Assembly: GCF_000166415.1 (NCBI RefSeq)
Contig: NC_014654.1
Span: forward strand, 2,232,001 to 2,296,000
DNA length: 64,000 nt
Source of the DNA: Halanaerobium hydrogeniformans
GTDB taxonomy: Bacteria > Bacillota > Halanaerobiia > Halanaerobiales > Halanaerobiaceae
Direction: 5' to 3'
The notes below the pieces were generated by a model, which was given only the letters and a program-made list of their open reading frames with translations, was not told the DNA's origin and made no database searches. A program made the position numbers and the translations under genes. Position 1 is the stretch's first letter. Each line of letters starts with the position of its first letter. Below are positions 8,051-16,240 of this stretch, in pieces.

Positions 8051-9673
8051 TTAAAAATGATATCTGAAACCGAAATACTCCAGATCTCTATTAGCTGTTA
8101 GAGCTAAATTATTAGATATTGAGTAAACAAAATTTATTTTTGAATCCTGGCTGCTAAAGTTTTTATATTCTAAGAGAAAATTATTTACTTTTATTTCTAA
8201 GCGCATTTTTGCCATGGCATCAGTATTATCCCTATCGATATTACTGAGTCCTGCTCCCAGCCAGAGTCTACTTAAATAACCACTATAAATATCATAACTG
8301 CTCCAAAAGCTCTGCTCATTAAAACTATTTAATTCCCCGCTAAATTTCAATCTATATTTAGGTGATAAGTCATAATTTATTTTCCAGTCATTATCACTTA
8401 AACCATTAAAAGATAGGGTTAAATGATTATCGTCCTTATCAGGAGTATTACTTTCATAGTTTTTAATATCTATTTCTTCAAATAAACTATCTAAACGGAT
8501 AAAATCACGTCCATAAAATTTTTCAAGCTCTGGCCCTCTAACTAAAACTGGTACTGTCATACTATCAGCTGTAAGCCCTAAATGACTTCCTTTTCTAACA
8601 TAGCCTCCTCCCATAAATTTGGGAGAATTTAATACAGTTACTAAATCACCAACAAATTCATTCTCAAATATGGCATTAATATTATATGGAGCAAAGGGAA
8701 AATAGCTGTCATATGTTAATTCAAGCCATTCTTCTTCATTTAAAAATTCACCAGTATAACCCCGATTATAATAATTAAAAGTATCTTCTCCCTCATATTG
8801 ATATGCTATTTTTTCACCTTTTCTGCTAAAAGTAATTTTTGAATGAGGATGATAACCTATAATTTTATTTTCGTTTTTTTGATAAAAAACATAATCAAGG
8901 GGAGTGTTTTTGGCGATTTCTCTACTTAACTGATCTTTATCTATTTGATCATTATTATTATTCAAATAAATATTCGGATAAGAATAGTTTTCAATTTTAT
9001 TATCTAATTCCTGGAGTAAGTCATCTTTAAAACTCACTTTTTCTCCAAATACCATTCCATGATCTGAATAAATTATTATATTTAAATCTTCTGGAAAATT
9101 GTCTGCTACTTCTCCAAATGAACGATCAAATTGATATAGTTTATTTAACTGAGAAGATTCTCCCCAGATATGACCATAAGTATCTGTAGAAAAATAATAA
9201 AATTCTACCAATCCATATTTATCAATTAAATCCGGTAGATTTAACATAGCTGCAGGTGCTAAATTTGATAATGCCGGAAAACCATAAATAAAATTGCTGC
9301 GAGCTCTACGATCAACACTTGATCTCATTTCATTAAAAACTGAAATTTTACCTTTTCCTGTTTCAGTTTCTTCATCATAACGGTCCCAGTCTAGCAATTC
9401 ACCCTCTGATATCTTTTTTGATTCTCTAATTCTACTGATTACCACCTGAGTAGAAGGTGGAAAATATGTGAGACCATGCTTTATCATGTTTTCTTCTGCA
9501 AAATACTCAGCTAAATTAGGTAAATTGTTCTGCTTTAATTCAGAAAAAAACATCTCTGAAGAAATACCATCTATATGAATTAATAAGTACTTCTCTGCAG
9601 CTACAGTAGTAAAACTAAATATTGTTAAGATTAAACTCATTAAAAATAAAACTGAAAAAATCTTTTTTCTCAT
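8051..9673 (-). CDS. Exported type I phosphodiesterase/alkaline-phosphatase-fold protein with beta-rich C-terminal tail
   Basis: A 540-residue protein. Residues 1-26 are a signal peptide (ending TVAA). Residues about 28-390 are an alkaline-phosphatase-superfamily catalytic domain with two-metal ligands in order: D35 (HIDG), nucleophile S74 or T75 (PPST), D164/H168 (TDTYGH), D204/H205 (SDHG) and H364 (GSHLG). It should hydrolyse phosphodiesters, phosphate or sulfate esters outside the cytoplasm. The last 125 residues have alternating hydrophobic and polar beta-strand character and end FGFRYHF, as in outer-membrane barrel proteins. A sigma-A promoter with an overlapping Fur box precedes it, and a terminator follows, so it is a single-gene unit. 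The exact substrate is unknown. Confidence 0.75.
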   Translation of the reverse strand: MRKKIFSVLFLMSLILTIFSFTTVAAEKYLLIHIDGISSEMFFSELKQNNLPNLAEYFAEENMIKHGLTYFPPSTQVVISRIRESKKISEGELLDWDRYDEETETGKGKISVFNEMRSSVDRRARSNFIYGFPALSNLAPAAMLNLPDLIDKYGLVEFYYFSTDTYGHIWGESSQLNKLYQFDRSFGEVADNFPEDLNIIIYSDHGMVFGEKVSFKDDLLQELDNKIENYSYPNIYLNNNNDQIDKDQLSREIAKNTPLDYVFYQKNENKIIGYHPHSKITFSRKGEKIAYQYEGEDTFNYYNRGYTGEFLNEEEWLELTYDSYFPFAPYNINAIFENEFVGDLVTVLNSPKFMGGGYVRKGSHLGLTADSMTVPVLVRGPELEKFYGRDFIRLDSLFEEIDIKNYESNTPDKDDNHLTLSFNGLSDNDWKINYDLSPKYRLKFSGELNSFNEQSFWSSYDIYSGYLSRLWLGAGLSNIDRDNTDAMAKMRLEIKVNNFLLEYKNFSSQDSKINFVYSISNNLALTANRDLEYFGFRYHF

Positions 9674-9690
9674 TAATTTGCACTCCTAAT

Positions 9691-9736
9691 TGATAATGAT
9701 TATTATAATTATAGTATAATTTTTTCGTAATGTCTA
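9691..9736 (-). promoter_or_regulatory. Sigma-A promoter with overlapping Fur box, for the phosphodiesterase gene
   Basis: On the minus strand TAGACA (9736-9731) and a perfect TATAAT (9713-9708) are 17 bases apart. TGATAATGATTATTA at 9691-9705 matches the 7-1-7 Fur consensus TGATAATnATTATCA at all but one position. It lies over the expected start site, between the -10 box and the ribosome site. This is a classic repressor position. Confidence 0.7.
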
Positions 9737-9753
9737 TAATTTTATAAAAAAAT

Positions 9754-9771
9754 ATCCTATAATATAAGGAT
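9754..9771 (-). terminator. Terminator after the DUF1232 gene
   Basis: On the minus strand ATCCT and AGGAT, extended by A/T pairs, form a short hairpin followed by ATTTTTTT. It is weak in GC but well placed after the stop codon of the downstream-reading gene. Confidence 0.5.
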
Positions 9772-9787
9772 GCTTAAAAACAGCTTG

Positions 9788-10099
9788 CTATTCTACTTCA
9801 TAATCATCTTTTTTTAGATCATATGCCTCAGAATCCTCTTTGCTTTTCTTTTTAACATCTTTATCATCACTATTATATTTTTCTAAAATATCTTTTAAAA
9901 AAGGCCACATAATTATAAATACCGCTATATCATCTATTTGGCCTATTACAGGGAAAAAATCCCAGATTAAATCATAAGGGAACAAAAAATAAGCTACCGG
10001 AAATATAAACATTAATTTTTTTGTTAATTTAACCTCTGGATCTTTCATTAAAGTAAATATATCTGCAATTGTCCCAAATAATCTAAACACAAAAACCAC
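9788..10099 (-). CDS. DUF1232 (YkvA-like) small membrane protein
   Basis: A 103-residue protein with two hydrophobic segments. Residues about 30-65 hold the DUF1232 core, YFLFPYDLIWDFFPVIGQID followed by DIAVFI, with the conserved PxDxxPDxxPxxGxxDD-like pattern. The last 30 residues are a charged tail of Lys, Asp and Glu. Members are widespread small membrane proteins without a settled function. It has its own weak terminator and lies between the metNIQ terminator and the phosphodiesterase promoter, so it seems to be monocistronic. Confidence 0.75.
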   Translation of the reverse strand: MVFVFRLFGTIADIFTLMKDPEVKLTKKLMFIFPVAYFLFPYDLIWDFFPVIGQIDDIAVFIIMWPFLKDILEKYNSDDKDVKKKSKEDSEAYDLKKDDYEVE

Positions 10100-10155
10100 C
10101 TCTACTTCCTAAACTCTATGTCAATTATATATCATCTTAATTTAAAAAACAAAAT

Positions 10156-10185
10156 ACCCGGACAGTTAAATGTTACCTGCCGGGC
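10156..10185 (-). terminator. Terminator of the metNIQ operon
   Basis: On the minus strand GCCCGGCAG and CTGTCCGGG pair (one mismatch) around an 11-nt loop, followed by TATTTTG. It lies about 70 bp after the metQ stop codon. Confidence 0.7.
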
Positions 10186-10253
10186 ATTTGCTAATTGAGT
10201 AATATTTATTTTTTTATTGATAATTAGATCTGTATTCTTTAATAGAAATTTAA

Positions 10254-11108
10254 TTAAAAGATATAATTAGATCTTACTGCTTCTTCACTAACATCGTCAC
10301 CATCAACTGGTGTAAAAGCAGGCACTACTGCACCTTGATACTCTTCTAAAATAAAGTCCTCAACTTTTTGGCTATTAAGAACATCTCTTAATATCTCTAT
10401 TTTTTCATTATTTTGATCTTCACTTCTTACTACAAGAACATTTACATATGGTGAGTCACTATCTTCTATTACTAACGCATCTTCAAGTGGATTTAAATTT
10501 GCTTCTAGAGCATAGTTTGTATTGATAACTGCTCCTGCTACATCAGGCAATATTCTTGGTAGTTGAGCAGCTTCTAATTCATTAAATCTGAGATTTTTTG
10601 GATTGTCAATAATATCGATTGGAGTAGCATTTAAATTTTCAGGGTCATCTAAGGTTATTACCCCACTGTTATGAAGTAATATTAAAGCTCTACCTTCATT
10701 TGAAGGATCATTTGGAACTGCAATTGATGCTCCCTCGGGAATATCTTCTAAACTATCATATTTGTCAGAATAAAGAGCGATTGGTTCAACATGAATCCTA
10801 GCAACTGGTACTAAATCAAGTCCTCTATCAGCATTAAACTGTTCTAGATATGGAATATGCTGAAAATAATTTGCATCAATACTACCATCATCTAAAGATA
10901 AATTAGGTGTTACATAATCAGTAAATTCGATAATCTCTAATTCTATTCCTTTTTCTGCTAGATCATCCTGAACAAATTCTAATATTTCTGCATGAGGTAC
11001 AGGAGTTGCACCTACCTTTAAAACATGATCATCAGCCATTACTGAAACACTTGCAACTGCGACAAACGCCAACACAACTAAAACTAAAAATCCTTTTTTA
11101 ATCATCAT
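10254..11108 (-). CDS. metQ: Methionine ABC transporter, substrate-binding protein
   Basis: An exported solute-binding protein of the NlpA/MetQ family, about 284 residues from the chosen ATG at 11106-11108, which follows GGAGA. An upstream in-frame ATG at 11144 lacks a ribosome site. The signal peptide (GFLVLVVLAFVAVASVSVMA) has no clear lipobox cysteine. Family hallmarks include VGATPVPHAEIL at the mature N terminus, NYFQHIPYLEQFN, and VAGAVINTNYALEA. It binds methionine and delivers it to MetNI. It is the last gene of a SAM-riboswitch-controlled operon and is followed by a terminator. Confidence 0.92.
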   Translation of the reverse strand: MMIKKGFLVLVVLAFVAVASVSVMADDHVLKVGATPVPHAEILEFVQDDLAEKGIELEIIEFTDYVTPNLSLDDGSIDANYFQHIPYLEQFNADRGLDLVPVARIHVEPIALYSDKYDSLEDIPEGASIAVPNDPSNEGRALILLHNSGVITLDDPENLNATPIDIIDNPKNLRFNELEAAQLPRILPDVAGAVINTNYALEANLNPLEDALVIEDSDSPYVNVLVVRSEDQNNEKIEILRDVLNSQKVEDFILEEYQGAVVPAFTPVDGDDVSEEAVRSNYIF

Positions 11109-11167
11109 TATCTCTCCTCTTCTCCTTATTGTAAAATAATTCATTTATTATATATAGATAAATCAAA

Positions 11168-11839
11168 TTATCTATGATCAAACTTATTTGCAACCCAATT
11201 ACCAAAATGTTGTAAAATCTGTACCATTAAAACTAAGATTACAATGGTCTCCAGCATGATAAGCAGCTGAAAGCGCTGATATCCATATCTAATCGCAATA
11301 TCGCCGAGACCACCCCCTCCAACTGCTCCAGCCATAGCTGAATAACTTACCAGGCTGATCGAAGTAAGGGTTAAACCTAATATTATTGCTGGAAGAGCCT
11401 CTGGCAACAATACTTTAAAAACAATCTGAGTAGGACTTGCTCCCATCGATTGGGCAGATTCTATAACTCCATCCTGTATTTCTAAAATTGCATTATCAGT
11501 TACCCGACCCATAAAGGGAATAGCAGCAAGTGAAAGTGGAACAACAGCTGCATTAGTACCGATAGAAGTACCTACAATCATTCTAGTAAACGGAATTACA
11601 GCAACCATTAAAATTATAAAAGGTATTGAACGACCAATATTAATGGTTCCATCAAGTATAAAATTAACAAATCTATTTGGTAAAATATGATCTTCTCTGG
11701 TGATGGTTGTAAATACTCCTAGAGGAATACCTGCAATTATTGCAAAAAAAAGTGACATAGCTACCATGTATAAAGTTTCTAAAGTGCCATTTATCATCAA
11801 ATCATTATATCTTGCCAGTTCTGAAATTAAATCAAACAT
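11168..11839 (-). CDS. metI: Methionine ABC transporter, permease
   Basis: A 223-residue inner-membrane permease with five to six membrane segments and the EAA loop (ESAQSMGASPTQIVFKVLLPEALPAII) that docks on the ATPase. I chose the ATG at 11837-11839 because GAGGTG precedes it. The ATG then overlaps the metN stop codon by 8 bases, which implies translational coupling. An in-frame ATG at 11857 would add six residues. It is the middle gene of metN-metI-metQ. Confidence 0.92.
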   Translation of the reverse strand: MFDLISELARYNDLMINGTLETLYMVAMSLFFAIIAGIPLGVFTTITREDHILPNRFVNFILDGTINIGRSIPFIILMVAVIPFTRMIVGTSIGTNAAVVPLSLAAIPFMGRVTDNAILEIQDGVIESAQSMGASPTQIVFKVLLPEALPAIILGLTLTSISLVSYSAMAGAVGGGGLGDIAIRYGYQRFQLLIMLETIVILVLMVQILQHFGNWVANKFDHR

Positions 11840-12854
11840 TGTCAAGCACCTCCACATTTAAACCTTCACTTTGCAGATAAGATATACTCTTTTCCACATT
11901 TTCTAAATCTCCTTCAAGATCTAAAATTAAGGTTCCAAAAGGAACACCCTGTATTTCATCTATGTTACCATATAAAATATTAGCATCTACAGAATAATGT
12001 TTAACTAGATCAGAAATATATGGCTTATGAGTTTTTTCGCCTACAAAAGTAATTCTAATTAATTCTCCAGGCCTTTTTTCTTTAATATATTCAACTATCC
12101 TGGGAGGTAAATTATAATCTATTACAGAACTTATAAACTTTTTAGTCAAATCTGTTTTAGGTCTGGCAAAAATGTCAAGCACTGATCCTTTTTCAATAAT
12201 TCTTCCCTCTTCTATTACAGCGACCCGATCACAAATATCTTTTATAACTCCCATCTCATGAGTAATTAAGATGATTGTCAAATTTAATTCTTCTCTTATT
12301 TTAGCAAGTAAATCTAAAATAGATTTTGTGCTTTCTGGATCTAGTGAAGAAGTTGCCTCATCAGATAATAAAAGGTCTGGGTCATTGGCCAGAGCTCTTG
12401 CAATTCCTACCCTCTGCTTTTGTCCACCTGATAGCTGAGCTGGATAATTATCTGCTTTATCAGCAAGGCCAACTAAATCAATTAATTCTTTAGCTTTTTT
12501 AATTCTTTGCTTTTTCGCTACACCAGCAATTTCTAAAGGAAAACTAACATTTCTTAATACAGTTCGTGAAGACAATAAATTAAAATGTTGAAAAATCATT
12601 CCAATCTTTTGTCTGGCCTGTCTTAAATTTAAAGAGCTTAAATCGGTTAGATTCACTTCATTAACCATAATTGAACCGGCTGTAGGGTCTTCTAAAAGAT
12701 TAAGCATTCTAATTAAAGTGCTTTTACCTGCTCCACTGGGCCCGATTATTCCAAATATCTCACCATCATTAATTTCTAGATTTAGTTCATTAATTGCTTC
12801 AATGCTTCCCTGTTCTGTATGATAATGTTTTGTTAAATCTTTTATTTTTATCAC
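11832..12854 (-). CDS. metN: Methionine ABC transporter, ATP-binding protein
   Basis: A 340-residue ATPase with Walker A (GPSGAGKST, about 39-47), Q-loop, signature LSGGQKQR, Walker B LLLSDEATSSLD and the H-loop ITHEM. The C-terminal 75 residues form the NIL domain (FVGEKTHKPYISDLV onward), which in MetN binds methionine for transinhibition. The length matches the family. It is the first gene of metNIQ, directly downstream of a SAM-I riboswitch, so import is shut down when SAM is plentiful. Confidence 0.95.
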   Translation of the reverse strand: MIKIKDLTKHYHTEQGSIEAINELNLEINDGEIFGIIGPSGAGKSTLIRMLNLLEDPTAGSIMVNEVNLTDLSSLNLRQARQKIGMIFQHFNLLSSRTVLRNVSFPLEIAGVAKKQRIKKAKELIDLVGLADKADNYPAQLSGGQKQRVGIARALANDPDLLLSDEATSSLDPESTKSILDLLAKIREELNLTIILITHEMGVIKDICDRVAVIEEGRIIEKGSVLDIFARPKTDLTKKFISSVIDYNLPPRIVEYIKEKRPGELIRITFVGEKTHKPYISDLVKHYSVDANILYGNIDEIQGVPFGTLILDLEGDLENVEKSISYLQSEGLNVEVLDNV

Positions 12855-12881
12855 TTAATAATCACCCTTAAAATAATAATA

Positions 12882-12903
12882 ACTGCTCATCATCAAGAGC
12901 AGT
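12882..12903 (-). promoter_or_regulatory. Second hairpin between SAM riboswitch and metN
   Basis: ACTGCTC and GAGCAGT form a perfect 7-bp stem with an 8-nt loop, followed on the minus strand by TTATTATTATTTT. It sits between the riboswitch terminator and the metN ribosome site. It could be a weak second terminator or a translation-level element. Confidence 0.4.
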
Positions 12904-12910
12904 CTGCATT

Positions 12911-13047
12911 AAAAAAATCCTCATGAGAGGATTAATTTACCTCTCATCTATCATTCCATAATTGGAATGCTGGAATTAGCACCTTACTTTAATATTTAAG
13001 TAGGTTGCCGGGCATCACAGGGCCATTCCCTCCGCCACTCTTGATGA
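12911..13047 (-). ncRNA. SAM-I (S-box) riboswitch with terminator
   Basis: Read on the minus strand, the leader contains the S-box conserved blocks in order: AAGAGTGGCGGAGGGAA, GGCCCTGTGATGCCCGGCAAC, GGTGCTAATTCCAGC, and GATGAGAGG closing the P1 helix. The aptamer covers about 13047-12940. A terminator hairpin follows (AATCCTC with GAGGATT at 12916-12933, then a run of T). Bases of the 3' P1 strand (GAGAGG) can pair with the CCTCTC of the terminator, giving the usual SAM-dependent switch. High SAM should end transcription before metN. Confidence 0.95.
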
Positions 13048-13078
13048 ATATATATTATATTTTATTAATTTAGTTAGA

Positions 13079-13107
13079 AGTTTATCACTCAATTTTAATT
13101 CTGTCAA
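13079..13107 (-). promoter_or_regulatory. Candidate promoter of the metNIQ leader
   Basis: On the minus strand a perfect TTGACA (13107-13102) is followed after 17 bases by TAAACT (13084-13079). Transcription would begin about 25 nt before the SAM-I aptamer. Confidence 0.5.
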
Positions 13108-13286
13108 GTTGCTTTTTATTCATATTTTTATATATATTAGAATATATTAATCATCAAATCTAAAAAAATTATCTTTTTTTCTATTTTAGCTAAAAAATAA
13201 AAAAGATTTTATTGGTATATACCCCTTATATATCAGCTTTTATAGCAATTATAATTAATTTTTAAATAATAAATTAGTTTTTGTGC

Positions 13287-13324
13287 TTGACATGAGAAAT
13301 AAATAACTATATACTAATATTAGT
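13287..13324 (+). promoter_or_regulatory. Promoter and probable ArsR operator of the permease operon
   Basis: A perfect TTGACA (13287-13292) is followed after 17 bases by TATACT (13310-13315). The 12-bp palindrome ACTAATATTAGT (13313-13324) overlaps the -10 box and start site. This is where ArsR/SmtB repressors bind to control their own operon. Confidence 0.65.
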
Positions 13325-13361
13325 TAATAATAATATCAATAAATATTGAAGGTGAATATAA

Positions 13362-13733
13362 ATGAAAAATTTACTTCTCTTTTTAAAATGTATAGCCGAT
13401 GAAAATAGACTTAAAATTTTAAAACTACTACTTTCTGGTCCTTATTGTGTCTGCCAACTGCAGGAACTATTGGATAAATCGCAATCAAGTATCTCTCAAC
13501 ATTTATCATATTTTAAAGGATTAGATTTATTAAATGAAAGACAGAGCAGTAAGTGGACCTATTATTCCATTAATAGGAATGAATATGATAAATATCTTGC
13601 TGATCTAATAGCCCTAAATTCAAAATCTCTTAAAGAACTAGACTTAACAGACTTAGAAGGAAAATTAAAAAATCTTTCTGCAGCTGAAGTAATTAAAAAC
13701 GATGGAGAAACAATAAGGAGTTGTTGTAATTGA
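13362..13733 (+). CDS. ArsR/SmtB-family metalloregulator
   Basis: A 123-residue winged-helix repressor. DENRLKILKLLLSG and SQSSISQHLSYFKGLDLL are the helix-turn-helix core, and the wing is RQSSKWTYYSIN. Cys residues occur in PYCVCQLQEL (helix alpha-3 position, as in the CxC arsenic site of ArsR) and as a terminal SCCN. This suggests a thiol-bound arsenite or soft-metal sensor. It is the first gene of a four-gene operon. Its stop overlaps the TTG start of the permease by 4 bases (TTGA). A palindrome over its own promoter fits autoregulation. Confidence 0.88.
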   Translation: MKNLLLFLKCIADENRLKILKLLLSGPYCVCQLQELLDKSQSSISQHLSYFKGLDLLNERQSSKWTYYSINRNEYDKYLADLIALNSKSLKELDLTDLEGKLKNLSAAEVIKNDGETIRSCCN

Positions 13734-14686
13734 TAGATAGATTTGCTGAATTACTTGTTTATAACTTAATGGGACTTGATCAAGCTACAAGGCTTGGTAG
13801 CTCAGTTCATTTTTTCTTTTATGATACAATAAAGATAATTTTTCTGCTAAGTGTAATGATTTTTGCCATATCAATTATTCGCAGTTATTTTCCTCCAGAA
13901 AAAACTAAAAAATTATTAAGTAACCGTAAAAAATTTATGGGTAATATTTTAGCTTCATTATTAGGAGTTGTAACTCCCTTTTGTTCCTGTTCTTCAGTAC
14001 CAATCTTTATTGGCTTTGTTGAATCAGGCATACCACTTGGAATTACATTTTCCTTTTTAATAACATCACCAATAGTTAATCAGGTAGCTCTGGTAATGCT
14101 GTTTTCACTTTTCGGCTGGCAAATTGCCTCTATTTATTTGATTAGTGGTATTTTAGTCGGCATTATTGGTGGTCTTGTAATTGGGAAGCTGGGTATGGAA
14201 GATGAAGTTGAAGAATATGTATATAATATTCAAGCAGGAGAAACCGAAATAGAAGAATTAAGCTGGAATAAAAGATTAAGCTATGCTAAAGCACAGGTTA
14301 AAGAAATTGTTAGTGGTGTTTGGAAATATGTTGTCATTGGTATAGGTATTGGCGCTTTTATTCATGGTTATGCACCAGCAGATTTATTAAGTCAGTATGC
14401 AGGGCCAAATAATCCACTGGCAGTTATAGCAGCTGTTGGTTTAGGGATACCTCTTTATGCTAATGTAGTCGGTACTATTCCCATAGCTCAAGCATTAATT
14501 GGAAAAGGTGTGGCTATTGGTACAGCTCTTAGCTTTATGATGGCTACTACCGCTTTATCTGTACCAGCAATGATTATTCTGCGTAAAGTTATTAAACCAA
14601 AACTGCTGACAGTTTTTGTAACTGTTGTTGGTGTTTCAATAATCGGTGTAGGGTATATGTTTAACTTTTTAGTTAATATAATATAA
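13730..14686 (+). CDS. DUF318/ArsP-type permease 1
   Basis: A 318-residue membrane protein of the YraQ/ArsP (COG0701) family with about eight membrane segments. The first half carries VTPFCSCSSVPIFIGFV, with the vicinal cysteine motif CSCS that marks the family, and the second half repeats the fold (GIPLYANVVGTIPIAQALI). Known ArsP members export trivalent organoarsenicals, and others are uncharacterised. The start is TTG, with AAGGAG just upstream and overlap with arsR. It is followed after 18 bp by a second, related permease. Confidence 0.82.
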   Translation: MIDRFAELLVYNLMGLDQATRLGSSVHFFFYDTIKIIFLLSVMIFAISIIRSYFPPEKTKKLLSNRKKFMGNILASLLGVVTPFCSCSSVPIFIGFVESGIPLGITFSFLITSPIVNQVALVMLFSLFGWQIASIYLISGILVGIIGGLVIGKLGMEDEVEEYVYNIQAGETEIEELSWNKRLSYAKAQVKEIVSGVWKYVVIGIGIGAFIHGYAPADLLSQYAGPNNPLAVIAAVGLGIPLYANVVGTIPIAQALIGKGVAIGTALSFMMATTALSVPAMIILRKVIKPKLLTVFVTVVGVSIIGVGYMFNFLVNII

Positions 14687-14704
14687 GCTTTGGGAGGGAT
14701 ATAG

Positions 14705-15874
14705 GTGACAAAATCTAAAAAAATAATACTCTATATATCAGTTTTCGCAATGATTTATTTAATTCCTTTTCAGACAGAGCAGCTGCAGAGAGCAATAATT
14801 GAAGCTATAGAAATGCTGCAGTATTATGCTCGTGAACATGTTTTATTCTGTTTAATTCCTGCTTTCTTTATTGCAGGAGCTATAGCAAATTTCATTTCTA
14901 AAGATTCAATAATAAAATATTTTGGTGGTAAGACAAAAAAATGGATTTCTTATTCAGTTGCTTCAGTTTCTGGAGCGATCTTAGCAGTCTGTTCCTGTAC
15001 TGTATTACCTCTATTTGCAGGAATCTATAAAAGAGGGGCAGGGATTGGACCAGCTGTTGCTTTTCTCTTTTCAGGGCCAGCGATTAATGTTTTAGCTATT
15101 ATTTTAACAGCACGTGTATTAGGCTGGCAGCTTGGTCTGGCCAGAGCAGTTGGTGCAGTATTTTTCGCTTTAATTATAGGTCTTTTAATGGCAGCAATCT
15201 TTAGAGAATCTGATCAAAAAAGATTAGAAGATTTCGTCCAGGAAGAAGGTCAGGAACTCCCCCGCTCAGGTTTGCAAAATATAGTTTATTTTATTACAAT
15301 GATATTAATATTGATCTTTGCAACCTGGACCCAGCCTGAAGGAGCAACAGGTTTCTGGAATTTAGTATATCAATTTAAATGGCCTGCAGTAGCAGTTTTA
15401 TCAGTATTGTTAGCTTTAGAACTTTACGGTTGGTTTGAAAAGGATGAATTAAATAATTGGTTAGATGAAACATGGACTTTTGCCGAACAAATAACCCCAC
15501 TATTATTCGGTGGTGTCTTAGTAGCTGGATTTTTAATGGGAGCTCCCGGCAGTGATGCTGGCCTGATACCTCAAGAGTGGATATCAGCCTTAGTAGGAGG
15601 TAATTCTCTTTTAGCTAATTTTACAGCTTCAATTTTAGGTGCCTTTATGTATTTTGCTACTTTGACGGAAATTCCAATTTTACAGGGTTTATTAAACTCA
15701 GGCATGGGCCAGGGGCCTGCTCTGGCATTATTACTTGCTGGGCCTGCGTTAAGTTTACCCAATATGCTGGTAATTAGAAGTGTAATCGGAACTAAAAAAA
15801 CATTAGTCTTCGTCAGTATTGTTGTAGTTATGGCAACATTTACTGGTATGGTCTATGGTAATATTGTGCTTTAA
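14705..15874 (+). CDS. DUF318/ArsP-type permease 2
   Basis: A 389-residue membrane protein of the same COG0701 family as its upstream neighbour but longer. It has the motif AVCSCTVLPLFAGIYKRGAG in the first half and FATLTEIPILQGLLNSGMG in the second, with about ten membrane segments. The GTG start at 14705 follows GGGAGG. Pairs of such permeases with an ArsR regulator and a thioredoxin-like protein recur in anaerobes. Arsenic or another soft metal(loid) is the likely export substrate, but this is not proven from sequence. Confidence 0.82.
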   Translation: MTKSKKIILYISVFAMIYLIPFQTEQLQRAIIEAIEMLQYYAREHVLFCLIPAFFIAGAIANFISKDSIIKYFGGKTKKWISYSVASVSGAILAVCSCTVLPLFAGIYKRGAGIGPAVAFLFSGPAINVLAIILTARVLGWQLGLARAVGAVFFALIIGLLMAAIFRESDQKRLEDFVQEEGQELPRSGLQNIVYFITMILILIFATWTQPEGATGFWNLVYQFKWPAVAVLSVLLALELYGWFEKDELNNWLDETWTFAEQITPLLFGGVLVAGFLMGAPGSDAGLIPQEWISALVGGNSLLANFTASILGAFMYFATLTEIPILQGLLNSGMGQGPALALLLAGPALSLPNMLVIRSVIGTKKTLVFVSIVVVMATFTGMVYGNIVL

Positions 15875-15908
15875 TTAATTTAAATATATTATAAGGAGTG
15901 GTTTAATA

Positions 15909-16148
15909 ATGGAAATTAGAATTTATGGTCCTGGGTGTAGAAATTGTGTTAATTTAACTAAAAATGCTAAAAAAGCATTAGAAGAAACTGGTGTGGAGGC
16001 AGAAATTATCAAAGTAGAAGATATGCAAAAAATTATTGAAGCGGGAATTATGACAACTCCTGCTATAGGTATTAATGGCGAAGTTAAAATTAAAGGTAAA
16101 GTTGCAAGTGTAGAAGAAATTGTAGATTTAATCAATGCAACTGTTTAA
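15909..16148 (+). CDS. Small thioredoxin-like protein (redox-active CxxC)
   Basis: A 79-residue protein with a glutaredoxin/thioredoxin fold. It has YGPGCRNCVNL (CxxC active site at about residues 10-13), the cis-proline segment MTTPAIGINGEV, and a final helix. This is the TM0996/MTH895-type small redoxin family that often accompanies DUF318 permeases and ArsR regulators. It probably reduces the regulator, the permease cysteines or the metalloid substrate. It is the last gene of the operon, 34 bp after the second permease with AAGGAG, and is followed by a strong terminator. Confidence 0.88.
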   Translation: MEIRIYGPGCRNCVNLTKNAKKALEETGVEAEIIKVEDMQKIIEAGIMTTPAIGINGEVKIKGKVASVEEIVDLINATV

Positions 16149-16174
16149 TTTACAAAAAATTTAGCTAAAGAATT

Positions 16175-16214
16175 AAAAGGCCTGAGAAGCTTCAAAAAAC
16201 TTCTCAGGCCTTTT
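16175..16214. terminator. Bidirectional terminator between the redoxin gene and feoB
   Basis: AAAAGGCCTGAGAAG and CTTCTCAGGCCTTTT form a perfect 15-bp stem with a 10-nt loop. T runs on both strands let it serve both convergent operons. Confidence 0.9.
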
Positions 16215-16240
16215 TACTTTAATATTATTCATTTATATAA

